Origin: Paracoccaceae bacterium
GTDB lineage: Bacteria; Pseudomonadota; Alphaproteobacteria; Rhodobacterales; Rhodobacteraceae
Assembly (NCBI GenBank): GCA_024742455.1
Contig: JANSYL010000009.1
Coordinates: 1 to 64,000, forward strand
Direction: 5' to 3'
Length of the DNA stretch: 64,000 bases
Within the stretch, counting starts at the first letter, position 1, and each line of letters starts with the position of its first letter. Both the position numbers and the translations under genes were made by a program. Positions 1 to 9,052 of this stretch are shown piece by piece. The notes under the pieces were generated by a model. The model saw nothing but the letters and a program-made list of their open reading frames with translations. It did no database searches and had not been told where the DNA came from.

Positions 1-210
1 AACGACATTGCCATAGGCGTCGGCGACGGGCGACAGGACGTAACGGTCAACACCCACGTTGAACCGATGCACCTCGCGATTCTGCGCCTCGTCCCGGTCC
101 ACCACGCTGTCGCCCGATGGAATCGGGGCGGGACCACAGGCGGTCAGCACGCCGAGCATGGCCAGAACGGCAAAACGGGTCGCACGCGGGGAGGCGGTAG
201 TCGTCGTCAA
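1..210 (-). CDS. mlaA: MlaA (VacJ) family lipoprotein, N-terminal part, cut by window edge
   Basis: The first 70 residues are visible and the frame stays open to base 1. A basic, hydrophobic signal ends in a lipobox LTAC with the lipidated Cys at residue 25. The next stretch, with NREVHRFN and DRYVLSPVADAY, matches the N-terminal region of MlaA, the outer-membrane lipoprotein that removes phospholipid from the outer leaflet with the MlaBCDEF transporter. The TTG start at 208-210 is preferred because AAGGGA lies about 10 bases upstream; the next ATG (157-159) would leave too short a signal peptide. The gene is divergent from the type I secretion genes. The rest of the protein is outside the window. 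Confidence 0.75.
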   Translation of the reverse strand, partial: MTTTTASPRATRFAVLAMLGVLTACGPAPIPSGDSVVDRDEAQNREVHRFNVGVDRYVLSPVADAYGNVV

Positions 211-375
211 AATTCTATCCCTTGCAGCAGACCCGGGGCGTTGAAATGAGCACGGGCAACGATTTGGAAGCGTAAAACTGTTGTATCGATCTCTCGTAAG
301 CCGTTACTCGGATTTGCAAGTTAAGGAGTCAAGACTTGACCGGGATCGGGGGCAAAGCGGTCGGCAAGTGCGGAA

Positions 376-2106
376 ATGGGGTCACGGATGACACAACCAC
401 CGGTCACGGATCTGGCGACGTTCCGCCGCGACAACGGGTGGCTTCTGGTCTCGGTCGCAGGGTTCAGCGCGGCGGTCAACCTGCTGATGCTGACCGGGCC
501 GCTTTACATGCTGCAGGTCTATGACCGGGTGCTGGGGTCCGGGTCCGAGGAAACCCTGCTGGCCCTTTCGATTCTGGTGACCTTCCTGTTCCTGATGATG
601 GGGGTGCTGGATTTCGTGCGTGGCCGGATTGCGGCCCGCTATGGCGCGCGGCTTCAGGAAAATCTCGATGCACGGGTGTTCGAGGCCAGCCTTCAGGCCG
701 CCCGCCGCACCCGGCAGCCCCAGACCGGGCTGCGCGACATCGCCATGGTGCAGCGGCTGTGCGGCTCGCCGGTCTTCATGGCGGTTTTCGACCTGCCCTG
801 GACGCCTCTGTTCATCGCCGCGATTTTCGTCTTTCACCCCTGGCTGGGATGGGTCGCGCTGTTGGGCGGCGCGGTTCTGGTCGCACTGACGCTGGCCAAC
901 CAGCGGCTCAGCCGCGCGCCATTGGATGCATCGGCGTCGGCGGGCCGCCAATCGGACCGCATGGCCGAGGACATGCAAACCCAGTCCGAGGCGATCGGCA
1001 GCCTCGGCATGACGCAGGCGGCGCTTGACCGGTGGCGGTCGGCGCGGCGCCGGGCGCTTGACGAAGGGATGCGCGGGGCAGACCGGGTCGGCGGGTTCAC
1101 AACGATGACGCGGACCCTGCGCCTGTTCCTGCAATCCGCCATCCTCGGGGTCGGCGCGTATCTCGTTCTGCAGGGGTCGCTGACGGCGGGGGCGATGATC
1201 GCGGCCTCGATCCTGCTTGGACGGGCGCTGGCGCCGGTGGAACTGGCCATCGGGCAATGGGCGATGATTGCCGAGGCCGCACAGGGGCGTCGGCGGCTGA
1301 AGGCGCTGCTTGCCAGTGAACCCGTCCCACCGCCACGGATGGCCCTGCCGCGCCCCAGCGCCCAGCTTGATATCACACGCTTGTCGGTGGTGCCGCCCGG
1401 GGCCGCGCTGGCCACCCTGACCGACGTGAGCCTTCGGGTCCTGCCGGGCGAAGCCGTTGGCGTGATCGGACCGACCGGGTCCGGCAAATCGACGCTCGCC
1501 CGGGCGGTGACCGGGGTATGGCCGCCTGCGGCCGGGCAGGTCAGGCTGGATGGCGCGACGCTTGACCAGCACGACCCCGACGCGCTGGGCAGCTATATCG
1601 GCTACCTGCCGCAGACCGTGCGTCTGTTCGACGGCACGATCGCCGAGAATATCGCCCGCCTGTCCGAGGCGCCCGATGGCGACAAGGTGGTCGAGGCCGC
1701 GATGCGGGCCGCCGCGCATGAAATGATCCTCGATCTGCCGCAAGGCTACGACACGCCGCTGCACGGCAATGACGCCACCCTGTCGGGCGGGCAGCTGCAG
1801 CGCATCGGCCTTGCCCGCGCGCTCTATGGCGACCCGGTCCTTCTGGTGCTCGATGAACCCAATTCGGCGCTCGACAATCACGGGTCGGTGGCGCTCAACA
1901 CGGCGGTGAAGGACCTGAAGGCCAAGGGTGGCGCGGCCCTGATCATGGCCCACCGCCCCAGCGCCATCCATGAATGCGAGAAACTGCTGGTTCTGCAGAA
2001 CGGCAAACCCGCCATGTTTGGACCCACCCAGGAGGTTCTGAAGAAGACCATGGCCAATTACGCTGATCTCAAGGTGACCGGCAAAACTCCTGGGGGCGTG
2101 ACATGA
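376..2106 (+). CDS. Type I secretion ABC permease/ATPase (PrtD/HlyB-like)
   Basis: This is the inner-membrane ATPase of a type I secretion system, which drives one-step export of RTX-type proteins through a TolC channel. The 576 residues have an N-terminal membrane domain (hydrophobic spans near 22-45, 60-80, 135-180 and 250-290) and a C-terminal ABC domain. Walker [10 protein letters not shown] is near 365-373, the signature LSGGQLQR near 469, Walker B LLVLDEP near 489 and the switch His in MAHRP. There is no N-terminal C39 peptidase domain, so PrtD type rather than bacteriocin exporter. A second ATG at 388 is an alternative start. Its stop overlaps the next start (ATGA). No substrate or TolC gene is adjacent. 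Confidence 0.9.
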   Translation: MGSRMTQPPVTDLATFRRDNGWLLVSVAGFSAAVNLLMLTGPLYMLQVYDRVLGSGSEETLLALSILVTFLFLMMGVLDFVRGRIAARYGARLQENLDARVFEASLQAARRTRQPQTGLRDIAMVQRLCGSPVFMAVFDLPWTPLFIAAIFVFHPWLGWVALLGGAVLVALTLANQRLSRAPLDASASAGRQSDRMAEDMQTQSEAIGSLGMTQAALDRWRSARRRALDEGMRGADRVGGFTTMTRTLRLFLQSAILGVGAYLVLQGSLTAGAMIAASILLGRALAPVELAIGQWAMIAEAAQGRRRLKALLASEPVPPPRMALPRPSAQLDITRLSVVPPGAALATLTDVSLRVLPGEAVGVIGPTGSGKSTLARAVTGVWPPAAGQVRLDGATLDQHDPDALGSYIGYLPQTVRLFDGTIAENIARLSEAPDGDKVVEAAMRAAAHEMILDLPQGYDTPLHGNDATLSGGQLQRIGLARALYGDPVLLVLDEPNSALDNHGSVALNTAVKDLKAKGGAALIMAHRPSAIHECEKLLVLQNGKPAMFGPTQEVLKKTMANYADLKVTGKTPGGVT

Positions 2107-3422
2107 CCCGCGCGTCCGGCGCCGGTCCGGCGCAATCCTGGTCGGTGCGCCGGCCCCTGATCCTGGGCCTTGCCGCGCTGTTGATCCTCGTGGCCGGGTT
2201 CGGCGGATGGGCAGTGTTTTCGACCCTTGCCGGCGCCGTCGTCGCGCGCGGCCAGATCGAGGTGGACCGCAACCGCCAGGCGATCCAGCACCCTGATGGC
2301 GGCGTGGTGGCAACGCTGGACGTCGATGAAGGCGACCGGGTGCGCGAGGGACAGTTGATCCTTGCCTTCGACCCGGCCGAGTTGCAGGCCGCCCGCCGCG
2401 TGGTCGAGGCGCAGCTGTTCGAGCTGCAGGCGCGGCGCGCGCGTCTTGAAGCGGAACGCGACGGGGCGGCGCAGATCGCATTTCCCGACGCGCTCACAGC
2501 CCAGACCGGAACGGACCCGGACCTGGCCGAGTTCCTCGAAGGTCAGGCCCGGCTGTTCGATGCGCGACGGACGGTGCTCGACCGCGAGACCGAGCAATTG
2601 CGCGCCCGCATCACCCAGATCGGGGCGCAGATCGGCGCGCTCGATGCGCAGGAGGCGGCCCTGCGCGAACAGCTCGATCTGGTGGAACAGGACCTCGCGC
2701 GCCAGACCGATCTTCTGGAACGTGGGCTGATCCAGTCTGATCCGATTCTCCGGCTGCAACGCGATGCGGCGCAGATGCGCGGCGCATTGGGCGAGATCGC
2801 CGCCCGCCGCGCCGAGGCCGCCGAACGGGTGACCGAGACCGAGCTTGCGATCACCCAGCTTGGAACCGCACGAATCGAGCGCGCGATCTCGGAATTGCGC
2901 GAGATCCGCGTCCGCGAAGAAGAATTCCGTGCCCGGGCCGCCGATCTGAACCGCCGCATCGCCGCGCTGGAAATCCATGCGCCGGTCGGCGGCACGATTC
3001 ACGGGCTTCGCGTGTTCGGGCCGCAATCGGTGGTCGCGCCGGGCGAGCCGGTGGCCTTCATCGTTCCCGATGACCGGCCGCTGATCATCTCGAGCCGGGT
3101 GCCAGCGATCCATGTCGACGAGGTCTTCGTCGGCCAGGCCGTGGTGCTGCGCTTTCCCGCCTTCGACATGCGCGCGATCCCCGACCTGCATGGCGAGGTA
3201 TCACAGGTTTCGGGCGACGTTTTCCGGGATGATGCGACCGGGGCGGCTTTCTACCGCGCCGAGGTGACGATCGCGCCCGGTGAGCTTGACCGGCTCGAAG
3301 GGCGCAGCCTGCTGCCCGGGATGCCGGTCGAGGCGTTCATCCGCACCGCTGACCGGCGCCCGCTCGACTATCTTCTTGCGCCGGTGGCCGCTTATTTCAA
3401 CCGCGCGTTCCGGGAAAGCTAG
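2103..3422 (+). CDS. HlyD/PrtE-type membrane fusion protein of type I secretion
   Basis: This 439-residue periplasmic adaptor couples the preceding ABC transporter to an outer-membrane TolC-like channel. It has one N-terminal membrane span (about 16-38), then a lipoyl/barrel-sandwich half motif ([12 protein letters not shown], near 60), a long alpha-helical hairpin rich in Glu, Arg, Ala and Gln (about 95-285), a second lipoyl half ([12 protein letters not shown], near 293) and a C-terminal beta-barrel. This is the standard HlyD order and length. The start overlaps the ABC gene stop by 4 bases, so the two are probably translationally coupled. No outer-membrane partner is encoded nearby. Confidence 0.9.
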   Translation: MTRASGAGPAQSWSVRRPLILGLAALLILVAGFGGWAVFSTLAGAVVARGQIEVDRNRQAIQHPDGGVVATLDVDEGDRVREGQLILAFDPAELQAARRVVEAQLFELQARRARLEAERDGAAQIAFPDALTAQTGTDPDLAEFLEGQARLFDARRTVLDRETEQLRARITQIGAQIGALDAQEAALREQLDLVEQDLARQTDLLERGLIQSDPILRLQRDAAQMRGALGEIAARRAEAAERVTETELAITQLGTARIERAISELREIRVREEEFRARAADLNRRIAALEIHAPVGGTIHGLRVFGPQSVVAPGEPVAFIVPDDRPLIISSRVPAIHVDEVFVGQAVVLRFPAFDMRAIPDLHGEVSQVSGDVFRDDATGAAFYRAEVTIAPGELDRLEGRSLLPGMPVEAFIRTADRRPLDYLLAPVAAYFNRAFRES

Positions 3423-3513
3423 GCGCGGTGCCCGCGTATCTCATTCAGGTCTTCCGCTTGTCATGCCCCGCCGTTAGCGTGCGCGCGACACGGCACAACG
3501 GAGGGTGCGCAAA

Positions 3514-3981
3514 ATGACCTCGAATTTCGAAAAACGGCTGTCGGACATGGGCGTGACGCTGGATGCGCCGCCGGCGCCGGCCGCCAATTACGTTCCCTTC
3601 GTCGCGGTGGGTTCGATGCTGTTCGTCTCGGGGCAGGTGTCGATGACTGCCGAGGGCATGATCAAGGGCCGCATGGGCGAAGACATGTCCGTGGAAGAGG
3701 GCGCTGCCGCCGCGCGCGTCTGCGCGATCAACCTGCTGTCGCAGGTCAAGGTCGCTTGCGGCGGGGATCTGGGCAAGCTCAAGCGGGTGGTCAAACTGAC
3801 CGGTTTCGTGAACTCCACCCCCGATTTCGGCGATCAGCCCAAGGTGATCAACGGCGCGTCCGATTTCTTCGTCGAAGCGCTGGGCGATATCGGGCGGCAC
3901 AGCCGGTCAGCGGTCAGCGCCGGGGCATTGCCCTTCGGCCTCGCGGTCGAGATCGAGGGGATTTTCGAAATCGACGTCTGA
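3514..3981 (+). CDS. RidA/YjgF family enamine/imine deaminase-like protein
   Basis: 155 residues of the RidA (YjgF/YER057c/UK114) superfamily. Family members hydrolyse reactive enamine/imine intermediates made by PLP enzymes, or act in catabolic side reactions. The N-terminal AANYVPFVAVGSMLFVSGQ and the C-terminal half with RSAVSAGALPFG give the RidA fold pattern, the latter holding the Arg normally used for carboxylate binding. ATG 3514 is chosen over the upstream GTG at 3505 because GGAGG at 3500-3504 sits 9 bases before it. It lies 3 bases before a glycerophosphodiesterase gene and probably shares its transcript. The subgroup and substrate are not determined. Confidence 0.85.
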   Translation: MTSNFEKRLSDMGVTLDAPPAPAANYVPFVAVGSMLFVSGQVSMTAEGMIKGRMGEDMSVEEGAAAARVCAINLLSQVKVACGGDLGKLKRVVKLTGFVNSTPDFGDQPKVINGASDFFVEALGDIGRHSRSAVSAGALPFGLAVEIEGIFEIDV

Positions 3982-3984
3982 CCC

Positions 3985-4749
3985 GTGTCGCTGCCCCGTG
4001 GTTTTCGGAACACGTCGCTGGCACACCGGGCGCTGCACGACCGTGCGACCGGTGCGGTCGAGAACAGCCCCTTAGCGATCCGCCGCGCGATCGCGGCCGG
4101 ATACGGCATCGAGATCGACCTGCAACTGTCCCGCGACGGCGTGGCGATGGTGTTCCATGATCCTGAACTGGACCGCCTGACCGACCAGTCCGGGCCGGTA
4201 TCGGGTCGTGACGCAACAGAACTGGGCCGGATCCGCCTGTCGGGCACGCAGGACACGATCCCGACGCTGGCCGAGGTGCTTGATCTTGTCGATGGGCAGG
4301 TACCGGTCCTGCTGGAGCTCAAGGACCAGTCCGGCTGTCTAGGGTCCGGTCCCGCCACGCTTGAACGCGCGGTCGCAAGGGATCTTGCCCGCTACGCCGG
4401 CGATGTCGCTGTGATGTCGTTCAACCCCCATGTCGTCGCCGCGTTGGCTGCGCATGCCCCCGACATTCCGCGCGGGCTGGTGACCTCGGATTTCCCGCCC
4501 GAAAAATGGCCCGCCGTGCCCGAGGCCGAGCGCGCAAGGCTGCGGCGGATCGCCGATTTCGATACGGTGGGCGCCAGTTTCGTCAGCCACTACTGGGCCG
4601 ACCTCGACCGACCGCGACTCGCAGAACTGGCGGCGCGGGGCGTGCCCATCCTGTGCTGGACGACCAAAACCCCCGATGACCACGCCGAGGCCCTGAAGAT
4701 CGCCGAGACCGTCACCTTCGAAGGCTACCTGCCGCCGCCGCGAGATTGA
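3985..4749 (+). CDS. Glycerophosphodiester phosphodiesterase family protein
   Basis: 254 residues of the GDPD TIM-barrel family, which cleaves glycerophosphodiesters to sn-glycerol-3-phosphate and an alcohol. AHRALHD near residue 13, ENSPLA, then EIDLQLSRDG and VFHDPELDRLT give the family order HR...E.D....DG...HD, so the catalytic His pair and acidic metal ligands are present. LELKDQSG and the late CWTTK fit the rest of the barrel. No signal peptide is visible, so it is probably cytoplasmic. The start is GTG, 3 bases after the RidA stop. It is shorter than periplasmic GlpQ enzymes and resembles the cytoplasmic UgpQ class. Confidence 0.85.
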   Translation: MSLPRGFRNTSLAHRALHDRATGAVENSPLAIRRAIAAGYGIEIDLQLSRDGVAMVFHDPELDRLTDQSGPVSGRDATELGRIRLSGTQDTIPTLAEVLDLVDGQVPVLLELKDQSGCLGSGPATLERAVARDLARYAGDVAVMSFNPHVVAALAAHAPDIPRGLVTSDFPPEKWPAVPEAERARLRRIADFDTVGASFVSHYWADLDRPRLAELAARGVPILCWTTKTPDDHAEALKIAETVTFEGYLPPPRD

Positions 4750-4757
4750 CCTTGGCG

Positions 4758-4790
4758 GTTTTGCCCCCATGTTTTTCGGGGTCACAAAAC
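4758..4790 (+). terminator. Hairpin between GDPD and acyltransferase genes, possible terminator
   Basis: GTTTTG (4758-4763) pairs with CAAAAC (4785-4790), and inner CCCC pairs with GGGG (4778-4781) around a T-rich loop. A three-base bulge lies on the right arm. It sits in the 54-base gap between two plus-strand genes and could be a terminator or an mRNA-processing hairpin. No T tract follows it. Confidence 0.35.
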
Positions 4791-4803
4791 ACGGCAGGCC
4801 CCC

Positions 4804-5994
4804 ATGGACGGCACCCCCCCGATCGAGATCGAGGTTCTGACATCGCTCGCCGATATCGCGGCCGAGGACTGGGATGCCTGCGCCTGCCCGGAAGCCGCCG
4901 ATGGCGGCCCGCCCGATGATCCGTTCACGACCCACAGGTTCCTGCGGGCGCTTGAAACGTCGCGTTCGGTGGGCACCGGCACCGGCTGGCAGCCCCGCCA
5001 CCTCGTGGCCCGCTGCGAGGGGCAGGTGATCGCCACCGCGCCGATGTATGCCAAGGGCCACAGCCAGGGCGAATACATCTTCGATCACAACTGGGCCCAT
5101 GCCTATGAACGGGCTGGGGGGCGGTATTACCCGAAGCTGCAGATCGCCGTGCCCTTCACCCCCGCCACCGGGCGCCGGTTCCTCGTCAGACCTGGATGGG
5201 AGGCGACGGGGCGGGCGGCACTGGTGCAGGGGGCGGTGCAACTGGCCTCGGACAACCACCTGTCTTCGGTCCACGTGACCTTCTGCACAAAGGATGAGGC
5301 ACAGGCCGGAGAACGCATTGGGATGATGGCGCGGGCCAGCCAGCAGTTTCACTGGGAAAACCGCGGCTATGCCGATTTCGACGGGTTCCTGGCCGATCTC
5401 AGTTCGCGCAAGCGCAAGAATATCCGCAAGGAACGTGCCACGGCGCAGGGGTTCGGCGGCGATATCGTGCAACTGACCGGCGATGACCTGACGCCTGCCC
5501 ATTGGGACGCGTTCTGGGTGTTCTACCAGGACACCGGGGCGCGAAAATGGGGCACGCCCTACCTGACGCGCGCGTTTTTCGATGTCGCGCAGGAGGCCTT
5601 GCGCGACGACATGTTGCTGGTCCTGGCGGTGGATGGCGACCGGCCCGTGGCGGGCGCGCTGAACTTCATTGGGCGGCACACGCTTTATGGCCGTTACTGG
5701 GGCTGCATCGAGGATCATCCCTGCCTGCATTTCGAGCTGTGCTATTATCAGGCCATCGACGCGGCCATCGCGCGTGGGCTGGAACGGGTCGAGGCGGGCG
5801 CGCAGGGCGAACACAAGCTGGCGCGCGGCTATCTGCCGGTGCAGACGCATTCGCTGCACTGGGTGCGGGACGCAGGCTTTGCCGAGGCGATCGCGGCCTA
5901 TCTGCAGGCCGAACGCGACGCGGTGGATCAGGATATCGAGGTGCTGACCAGCTACGGGCCGTTCAAGCGATCACAGGGAGAGGAACCGGAATGA
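4804..5994 (+). CDS. FemAB-like/GNAT N-acyltransferase (DUF482, COG3146 type)
   Basis: 396 residues matching the predicted N-acyltransferase family of COG3146 (formerly DUF482, 'peptidogalycan biosynthesis' family). Recognisable blocks are GEYIFDHNWAHAYE, YYPKLQIAVPFTPATG, the basic SRKRKNIRKER and the C-terminal GAQGEHKLARGYLP with HSLHWV. The fold is GNAT/FemAB-like and the acceptor is unknown. There is no signal peptide or membrane span, so it is probably cytoplasmic. Its last codons overlap the PhhB start (ATGA). The cluster with RidA and GDPD is one I associate with Rhodobacteraceae, but it does not reveal the substrate. Confidence 0.8.
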   Translation: MDGTPPIEIEVLTSLADIAAEDWDACACPEAADGGPPDDPFTTHRFLRALETSRSVGTGTGWQPRHLVARCEGQVIATAPMYAKGHSQGEYIFDHNWAHAYERAGGRYYPKLQIAVPFTPATGRRFLVRPGWEATGRAALVQGAVQLASDNHLSSVHVTFCTKDEAQAGERIGMMARASQQFHWENRGYADFDGFLADLSSRKRKNIRKERATAQGFGGDIVQLTGDDLTPAHWDAFWVFYQDTGARKWGTPYLTRAFFDVAQEALRDDMLLVLAVDGDRPVAGALNFIGRHTLYGRYWGCIEDHPCLHFELCYYQAIDAAIARGLERVEAGAQGEHKLARGYLPVQTHSLHWVRDAGFAEAIAAYLQAERDAVDQDIEVLTSYGPFKRSQGEEPE

Positions 5995-6287
5995 GCGCAG
6001 AGAAACTGCAGGGCGCCGCGCGGCACGCGGCGCTGTCCCGGCTGGCCGAGGCCGGGTGGGGCACGATGGAAGACCGCGACGCGATCACGAAAAGCTTCGT
6101 GTTCGCCAATTTTGTCGACGCCTTCGGCTGGATGGCCAAGGTCGCGATCCATGCCGAGAAACTGAACCACCACCCCGAATGGTTCAACGTCTACAAGACG
6201 GTCGAGGTGACTCTGACCACCCATGATGTCGATGGTCTGTCCACCCTCGACATCGCGCTGGCCGAAAAGATGGACGCGCTGGTCTGA
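5991..6287 (+). CDS. phhB: 4a-hydroxytetrahydrobiopterin dehydratase (PCD/DCoH family)
   Basis: 98 residues covering the complete pterin-4a-carbinolamine dehydratase fold. The active-site signature AEKLNHHPEW, near residue 61, carries the paired His and Pro, followed by VYKTVEVTLTTHD. The enzyme recycles 4a-hydroxy-tetrahydropterin formed by aromatic amino-acid hydroxylases; in bacteria lacking such a hydroxylase its role is less certain, and none is seen here. The ATG overlaps the stop of the acyltransferase gene (ATGA). A convergent hairpin follows the stop. Confidence 0.9.
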   Translation: MSAEKLQGAARHAALSRLAEAGWGTMEDRDAITKSFVFANFVDAFGWMAKVAIHAEKLNHHPEWFNVYKTVEVTLTTHDVDGLSTLDIALAEKMDALV

Positions 6288-6295
6288 ACTGGCGG

Positions 6296-6328
6296 CCTGA
6301 GGCTGCGCCGGTGCGGCACAGCCTCAGG
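6296..6328. terminator. Bidirectional terminator between phhB and peroxiredoxin gene
   Basis: A perfect 10-base inverted repeat, CCTGAGGCTG (6296-6305) and CAGCCTCAGG (6319-6328), encloses a 13-base GC-rich loop. It lies exactly between two convergent stop codons, 8 bases after phhB and 5 before the peroxiredoxin stop. There is no T tract on either side, as is common in GC-rich alphaproteobacteria. Confidence 0.7.
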
Positions 6329-6333
6329 GCGGA

Positions 6334-6822
6334 TCAGATCGCCTTGAGCAGGGTTTCCCCGGCCGAGATGTCGCAGACACCGGGGCCTTCCTCGACGTTC
6401 AGCACCTTGACCACGCCGTCCTCGGCGTAAAGGGCATAGCGCTGCGACCGGTCGTAGAACCCCACGGGCGGGGCGGTCAGGGTCAGGCCGATGGCCTTGG
6501 TGAACTCGCTGGCCGCGTCGCCCAGAAGGGTGATGCCCGCCGCCGTGCCGCCGGTCTGTTCACCCCAGGCGTCCATGACGAAGGGGTCGTTGACGGCCAC
6601 GCAGATCACCTCGTCCACGCCCTTGGCATCGAAACCGTCCTTGGTGCGGATGAAGCTTGGCATATGGGCGGCGGTACAGGTGCGGGTGAAGGCACCGGGC
6701 AGGCCGAAAATGACCACCTTGCGGCCCTTCAGCTTGTCGGCCATCTGCACCTGTTCCGGCCCGTTCTCACCAACGCGCAGCAGCGTGGCATCGGGCAGCG
6801 TATCACCCACGGAAATCGTCAT
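6334..6822 (-). CDS. Peroxiredoxin, Prx5 (AhpC/TSA-redoxin) type
   Basis: 162 residues of the Prx5 class, which reduces peroxides using glutathione/glutaredoxin or thioredoxin. The peroxidatic motif PGAFTRTCTAAHMP holds the catalytic Cys at 49, with the supporting Thr and the conserved Arg later in the chain (DRSQRYALY). Further Cys residues occur in EVICVAV and GPGVCDIS. The length matches stand-alone Prx5 proteins without a fused glutaredoxin. The start has an upstream CCCTTAG leader without a strong ribosome site. It is divergent from a FAD oxidoreductase with an 84-base shared upstream region. gshA at 61.9 kb would supply the likely reductant. Confidence 0.9.
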   Translation of the reverse strand: MTISVGDTLPDATLLRVGENGPEQVQMADKLKGRKVVIFGLPGAFTRTCTAAHMPSFIRTKDGFDAKGVDEVICVAVNDPFVMDAWGEQTGGTAAGITLLGDAASEFTKAIGLTLTAPPVGFYDRSQRYALYAEDGVVKVLNVEEGPGVCDISAGETLLKAI

Positions 6823-6906
6823 CTCAAAGTCCCCTTAGCTTGTCTTGTCGTTCCGCCCGCATATAGGGTCCGCCCGGCGACAGGCCAGAGACAGGGTGAG
6901 GGTCGG

Positions 6907-8115
6907 ATGAAAAACATCGTGGTGGTGGGCGCGGGTCAGGCGGGGGCCGCTACGGTGGCCAGGCTGCGCGCCCTGGGCTTCATGGGCCAGATCACCCTGA
7001 TCGGCGAGGAACACGCGCCGCCCTACCAGCGCCCGCCGCTGTCCAAGGCTTACCTGCTTGGGGAGATGGGGATCGACCGGCTCTATCTCCGGCCCGAAAG
7101 CTATTATGCCGAGAACCGGATCGATCTGCGGCTCGATACCCGTGTCGATGCCATCGACCGCGCTGACAAGGTGGTGATCGCTGGCGGGCATACGGTGCCC
7201 TTTGATGCGCTTGTTCTGACCACGGGATCGGTGCCGCGGCGGTTGCCGTCGGACATGGGCGGCGATCTGGCGGGGGCGCATGTGGTCCGCACGCTGGCCG
7301 ATGTCGACGGCATGGCGCCGGGCGTGGTGGACGGGGCGCGCGCTTTGGTCATCGGCGGCGGCTATATCGGGCTCGAGGCGGCGGCGGTCCTGCGCAAACG
7401 CGGGATGGAGGTCACCCTGATCGAAGCCGCAGAGCGCATCCTGCAACGGGTCGCGGCCCCCGAAACCTCGGCCTATTTCCGCGATCTGCACAGGGCCCAC
7501 GGGGTCACGCTGCGCGAAGGGGTCGGGCTGACCTGCCTGACCGGCGTCGACGGGCGGGTGACGGGCGCCATCCTGGCGGACCTGACCGAGCATCCTTTCG
7601 ACCTCGCCGTCATTGGTATCGGCATAACGCCGGCCACCGCTCTGGCCGAAGCGGCGGGGCTCGAGATCGAGAACGGCATCAGGACCGATGCAATGGGCCG
7701 CACCTCGGACCCTTCGATCTATGCCGCCGGCGATTGCGCAAGCCTGCCCTATCGCGGCGGGCGCATCCGGCTGGAAAGCGTGCAGAACGCCATCGACCAG
7801 GCCGAGGCGGTGGCGGCCAACATCCTGGGCGCGGACACGGCTTATGTGCCGATGCCGTGGTTCTGGTCGGACCAGTATGATGTGAAGCTGCAGATCGCCG
7901 GGCTGAACACCGGGTATGACCGGGTGGTCGTGCGCGACGGTGGCGCGGCGCGGTCGCATTGGTATTTCGCGGGGGACACCCTGCTGGCGGTCGACGCGAT
8001 GAACGATCCGCGCGGCTACATGGTGGGCAAGCGGCTGATCGAGGCGGGACGGTCGCCCGATCCTACGGCCATCGCCGACCCTGTCACCGACCTGAAGGCG
8101 TTGCTTCAGGCGTGA
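6907..8115 (+). CDS. Ferredoxin reductase-like FAD/NAD(P)H oxidoreductase
   Basis: 402 residues of the pyridine-nucleotide-disulphide family. An FAD Rossmann motif GAGQAGAATVARLR lies at the N-terminus, PYQRPPLSKAYL follows, the NAD(P)H-binding VIGGGYIGLEAA is in the middle and YAAGDCA closes the FAD site. The C-terminal reductase domain begins near PMPWFWSDQYD. This architecture is that of reductases feeding electrons to [2Fe-2S] ferredoxins of P450 or dioxygenase systems. No ferredoxin, P450 or dioxygenase is nearby, so its partner is unknown. The ATG at 6907 follows GAGGG; the longer frame upstream runs into the divergent peroxiredoxin gene. Confidence 0.88.
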   Translation: MKNIVVVGAGQAGAATVARLRALGFMGQITLIGEEHAPPYQRPPLSKAYLLGEMGIDRLYLRPESYYAENRIDLRLDTRVDAIDRADKVVIAGGHTVPFDALVLTTGSVPRRLPSDMGGDLAGAHVVRTLADVDGMAPGVVDGARALVIGGGYIGLEAAAVLRKRGMEVTLIEAAERILQRVAAPETSAYFRDLHRAHGVTLREGVGLTCLTGVDGRVTGAILADLTEHPFDLAVIGIGITPATALAEAAGLEIENGIRTDAMGRTSDPSIYAAGDCASLPYRGGRIRLESVQNAIDQAEAVAANILGADTAYVPMPWFWSDQYDVKLQIAGLNTGYDRVVVRDGGAARSHWYFAGDTLLAVDAMNDPRGYMVGKRLIEAGRSPDPTAIADPVTDLKALLQA

Positions 8116-8684
8116 GGATTGTCGGGGGCAGGTGGCGCGGGCGCAAGCTGGCTGAACTGGGCGCGGGCGACGCCGCCGCCCATCTGCGCCCGACAACGGA
8201 CCGGGTGCGCGAGACGCTGTTCAACCTGCTTGTGAACGGGCGCCACGACGTGCGGATCGAGGGTGCGCGCGTGCTTGACCTTTTTGCGGGGACGGGCGCG
8301 CTCGGGCTTGAGGCGCTCAGCCGGGGTGCGGTGCAGTGTACCTTCGTCGATGACGGCACGGCGGCGCGCGCGCTGATCCGGGAAAACATCGCGCTTTGCG
8401 GTCAGCAGGGAACAACCCGTGTGTTCCGCCGCGATGCCACCCAACTCGGTCCGGCGCTCGAAACCTGCGATCTGGTGTTCCTTGATCCCCCTTACGGCAA
8501 GGGGCTGGGCGAGGCGGCGCTGGCTTCCGCGCGGCAGGGCGGCTGGCTTGCGCCGGGCGCGGTCATCGCCTGGGAGGAAAGCGCGCCGCCAATGGTGCCC
8601 GAGGGCCTCGAGACGCTGGAACAGCGGCGCTATGGCGGCACATGGATCACGCTTTTGCGGATGGTCGAAGCGGCCCTGCCATGA
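8112..8684 (+). CDS. rsmD: 16S rRNA (guanine966-N2)-methyltransferase RsmD
   Basis: 190 residues of a class I SAM methyltransferase that modifies G966 of 16S rRNA during 30S maturation. RIVGGRWRGRKL is the typical RsmD N-terminus, RPTTDRVRETLFN follows, VLDLFAGTGALGLEAL is SAM motif I and LDPPYG is the catalytic DPPY motif. GTG 8112 overlaps the TGA of the flavoprotein gene by 3 bases, which explains the lack of a separate ribosome site. Length and motif order are standard. Confidence 0.93.
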   Translation: MRIVGGRWRGRKLAELGAGDAAAHLRPTTDRVRETLFNLLVNGRHDVRIEGARVLDLFAGTGALGLEALSRGAVQCTFVDDGTAARALIRENIALCGQQGTTRVFRRDATQLGPALETCDLVFLDPPYGKGLGEAALASARQGGWLAPGAVIAWEESAPPMVPEGLETLEQRRYGGTWITLLRMVEAALP

Positions 8685-9016
8685 GCGATGCGCCGCATTT
8701 CTGCCCGGGTTGCGGGGCGGAGCGGAAAGCCTTTCCGCGCTATCCCTGGCATTTCTGCACAGACTGCCGGAGGAGTGCGACCGATGGAGCGGGGCGGCGG
8801 CTCGTTTTCGGCAATGTGTCGGCCAGCGGGGGGCTTTGCTGGCGCTATGCCACGGAAGACCCCGATGCGGCTCAGGTGGTCCGCGCTGTCTTGTGCCTGA
8901 TCGGCGGGCGGCCCGTTCTGGTGCGGGAGGCGCGGTTCGGCGGTGTCGTGGCCGAGCCGCTTCTGTCCGGGCCCGCGCCGCGCGAGGCGTTGGACCTTAC
9001 GCGGCGCGTTGTGTAA
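8681..9016 (+). CDS. Small zinc-ribbon-like protein of unknown function
   Basis: 111 residues, function not recognised. The N-terminus contains CPGCGAER and, about 19 residues on, CTDC, a four-Cys pattern fitting a zinc ribbon. The remainder (LVFGNVSASGGLCWRYA, RAVLCLIGGRPVLVREARFGG) reads as a compact soluble beta-rich domain. There is no signal peptide or membrane span. The ATG overlaps the rsmD TGA (ATGA), so it is coupled to rsmD, and a convergent hairpin follows. Co-transcription with an rRNA methyltransferase hints at RNA or ribosome work, but that is only context. Confidence 0.75.
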   Translation: MSDAPHFCPGCGAERKAFPRYPWHFCTDCRRSATDGAGRRLVFGNVSASGGLCWRYATEDPDAAQVVRAVLCLIGGRPVLVREARFGGVVAEPLLSGPAPREALDLTRRVV

Positions 9017-9017
9017 G

Positions 9018-9047
9018 GCGCGCGGTCCGTACGATCCGGCCGCGCGC
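9018..9047. terminator. Hairpin between convergent zinc-ribbon and TRAP genes
   Basis: GCGCGCGG (9018-9025) pairs with CCGCGCGC (9040-9047) around a 14-base loop. It lies in the 36-base gap between two convergent stop codons and so can serve both directions. No T run is present. Confidence 0.6.
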
Positions 9048-9052
9048 TCACA

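Noticed and set aside
59-249. Short plus-strand frames at the left edge
   Set aside because: They lie antisense to the MlaA N-terminus, which has a lipobox and family motifs.
382-2481. Long minus-strand open frame across the type I secretion genes
   Set aside because: It is Arg/Pro/Gln rich with no domain, and it lies antisense to a clear ABC transporter. Such frames are expected in high-GC DNA.
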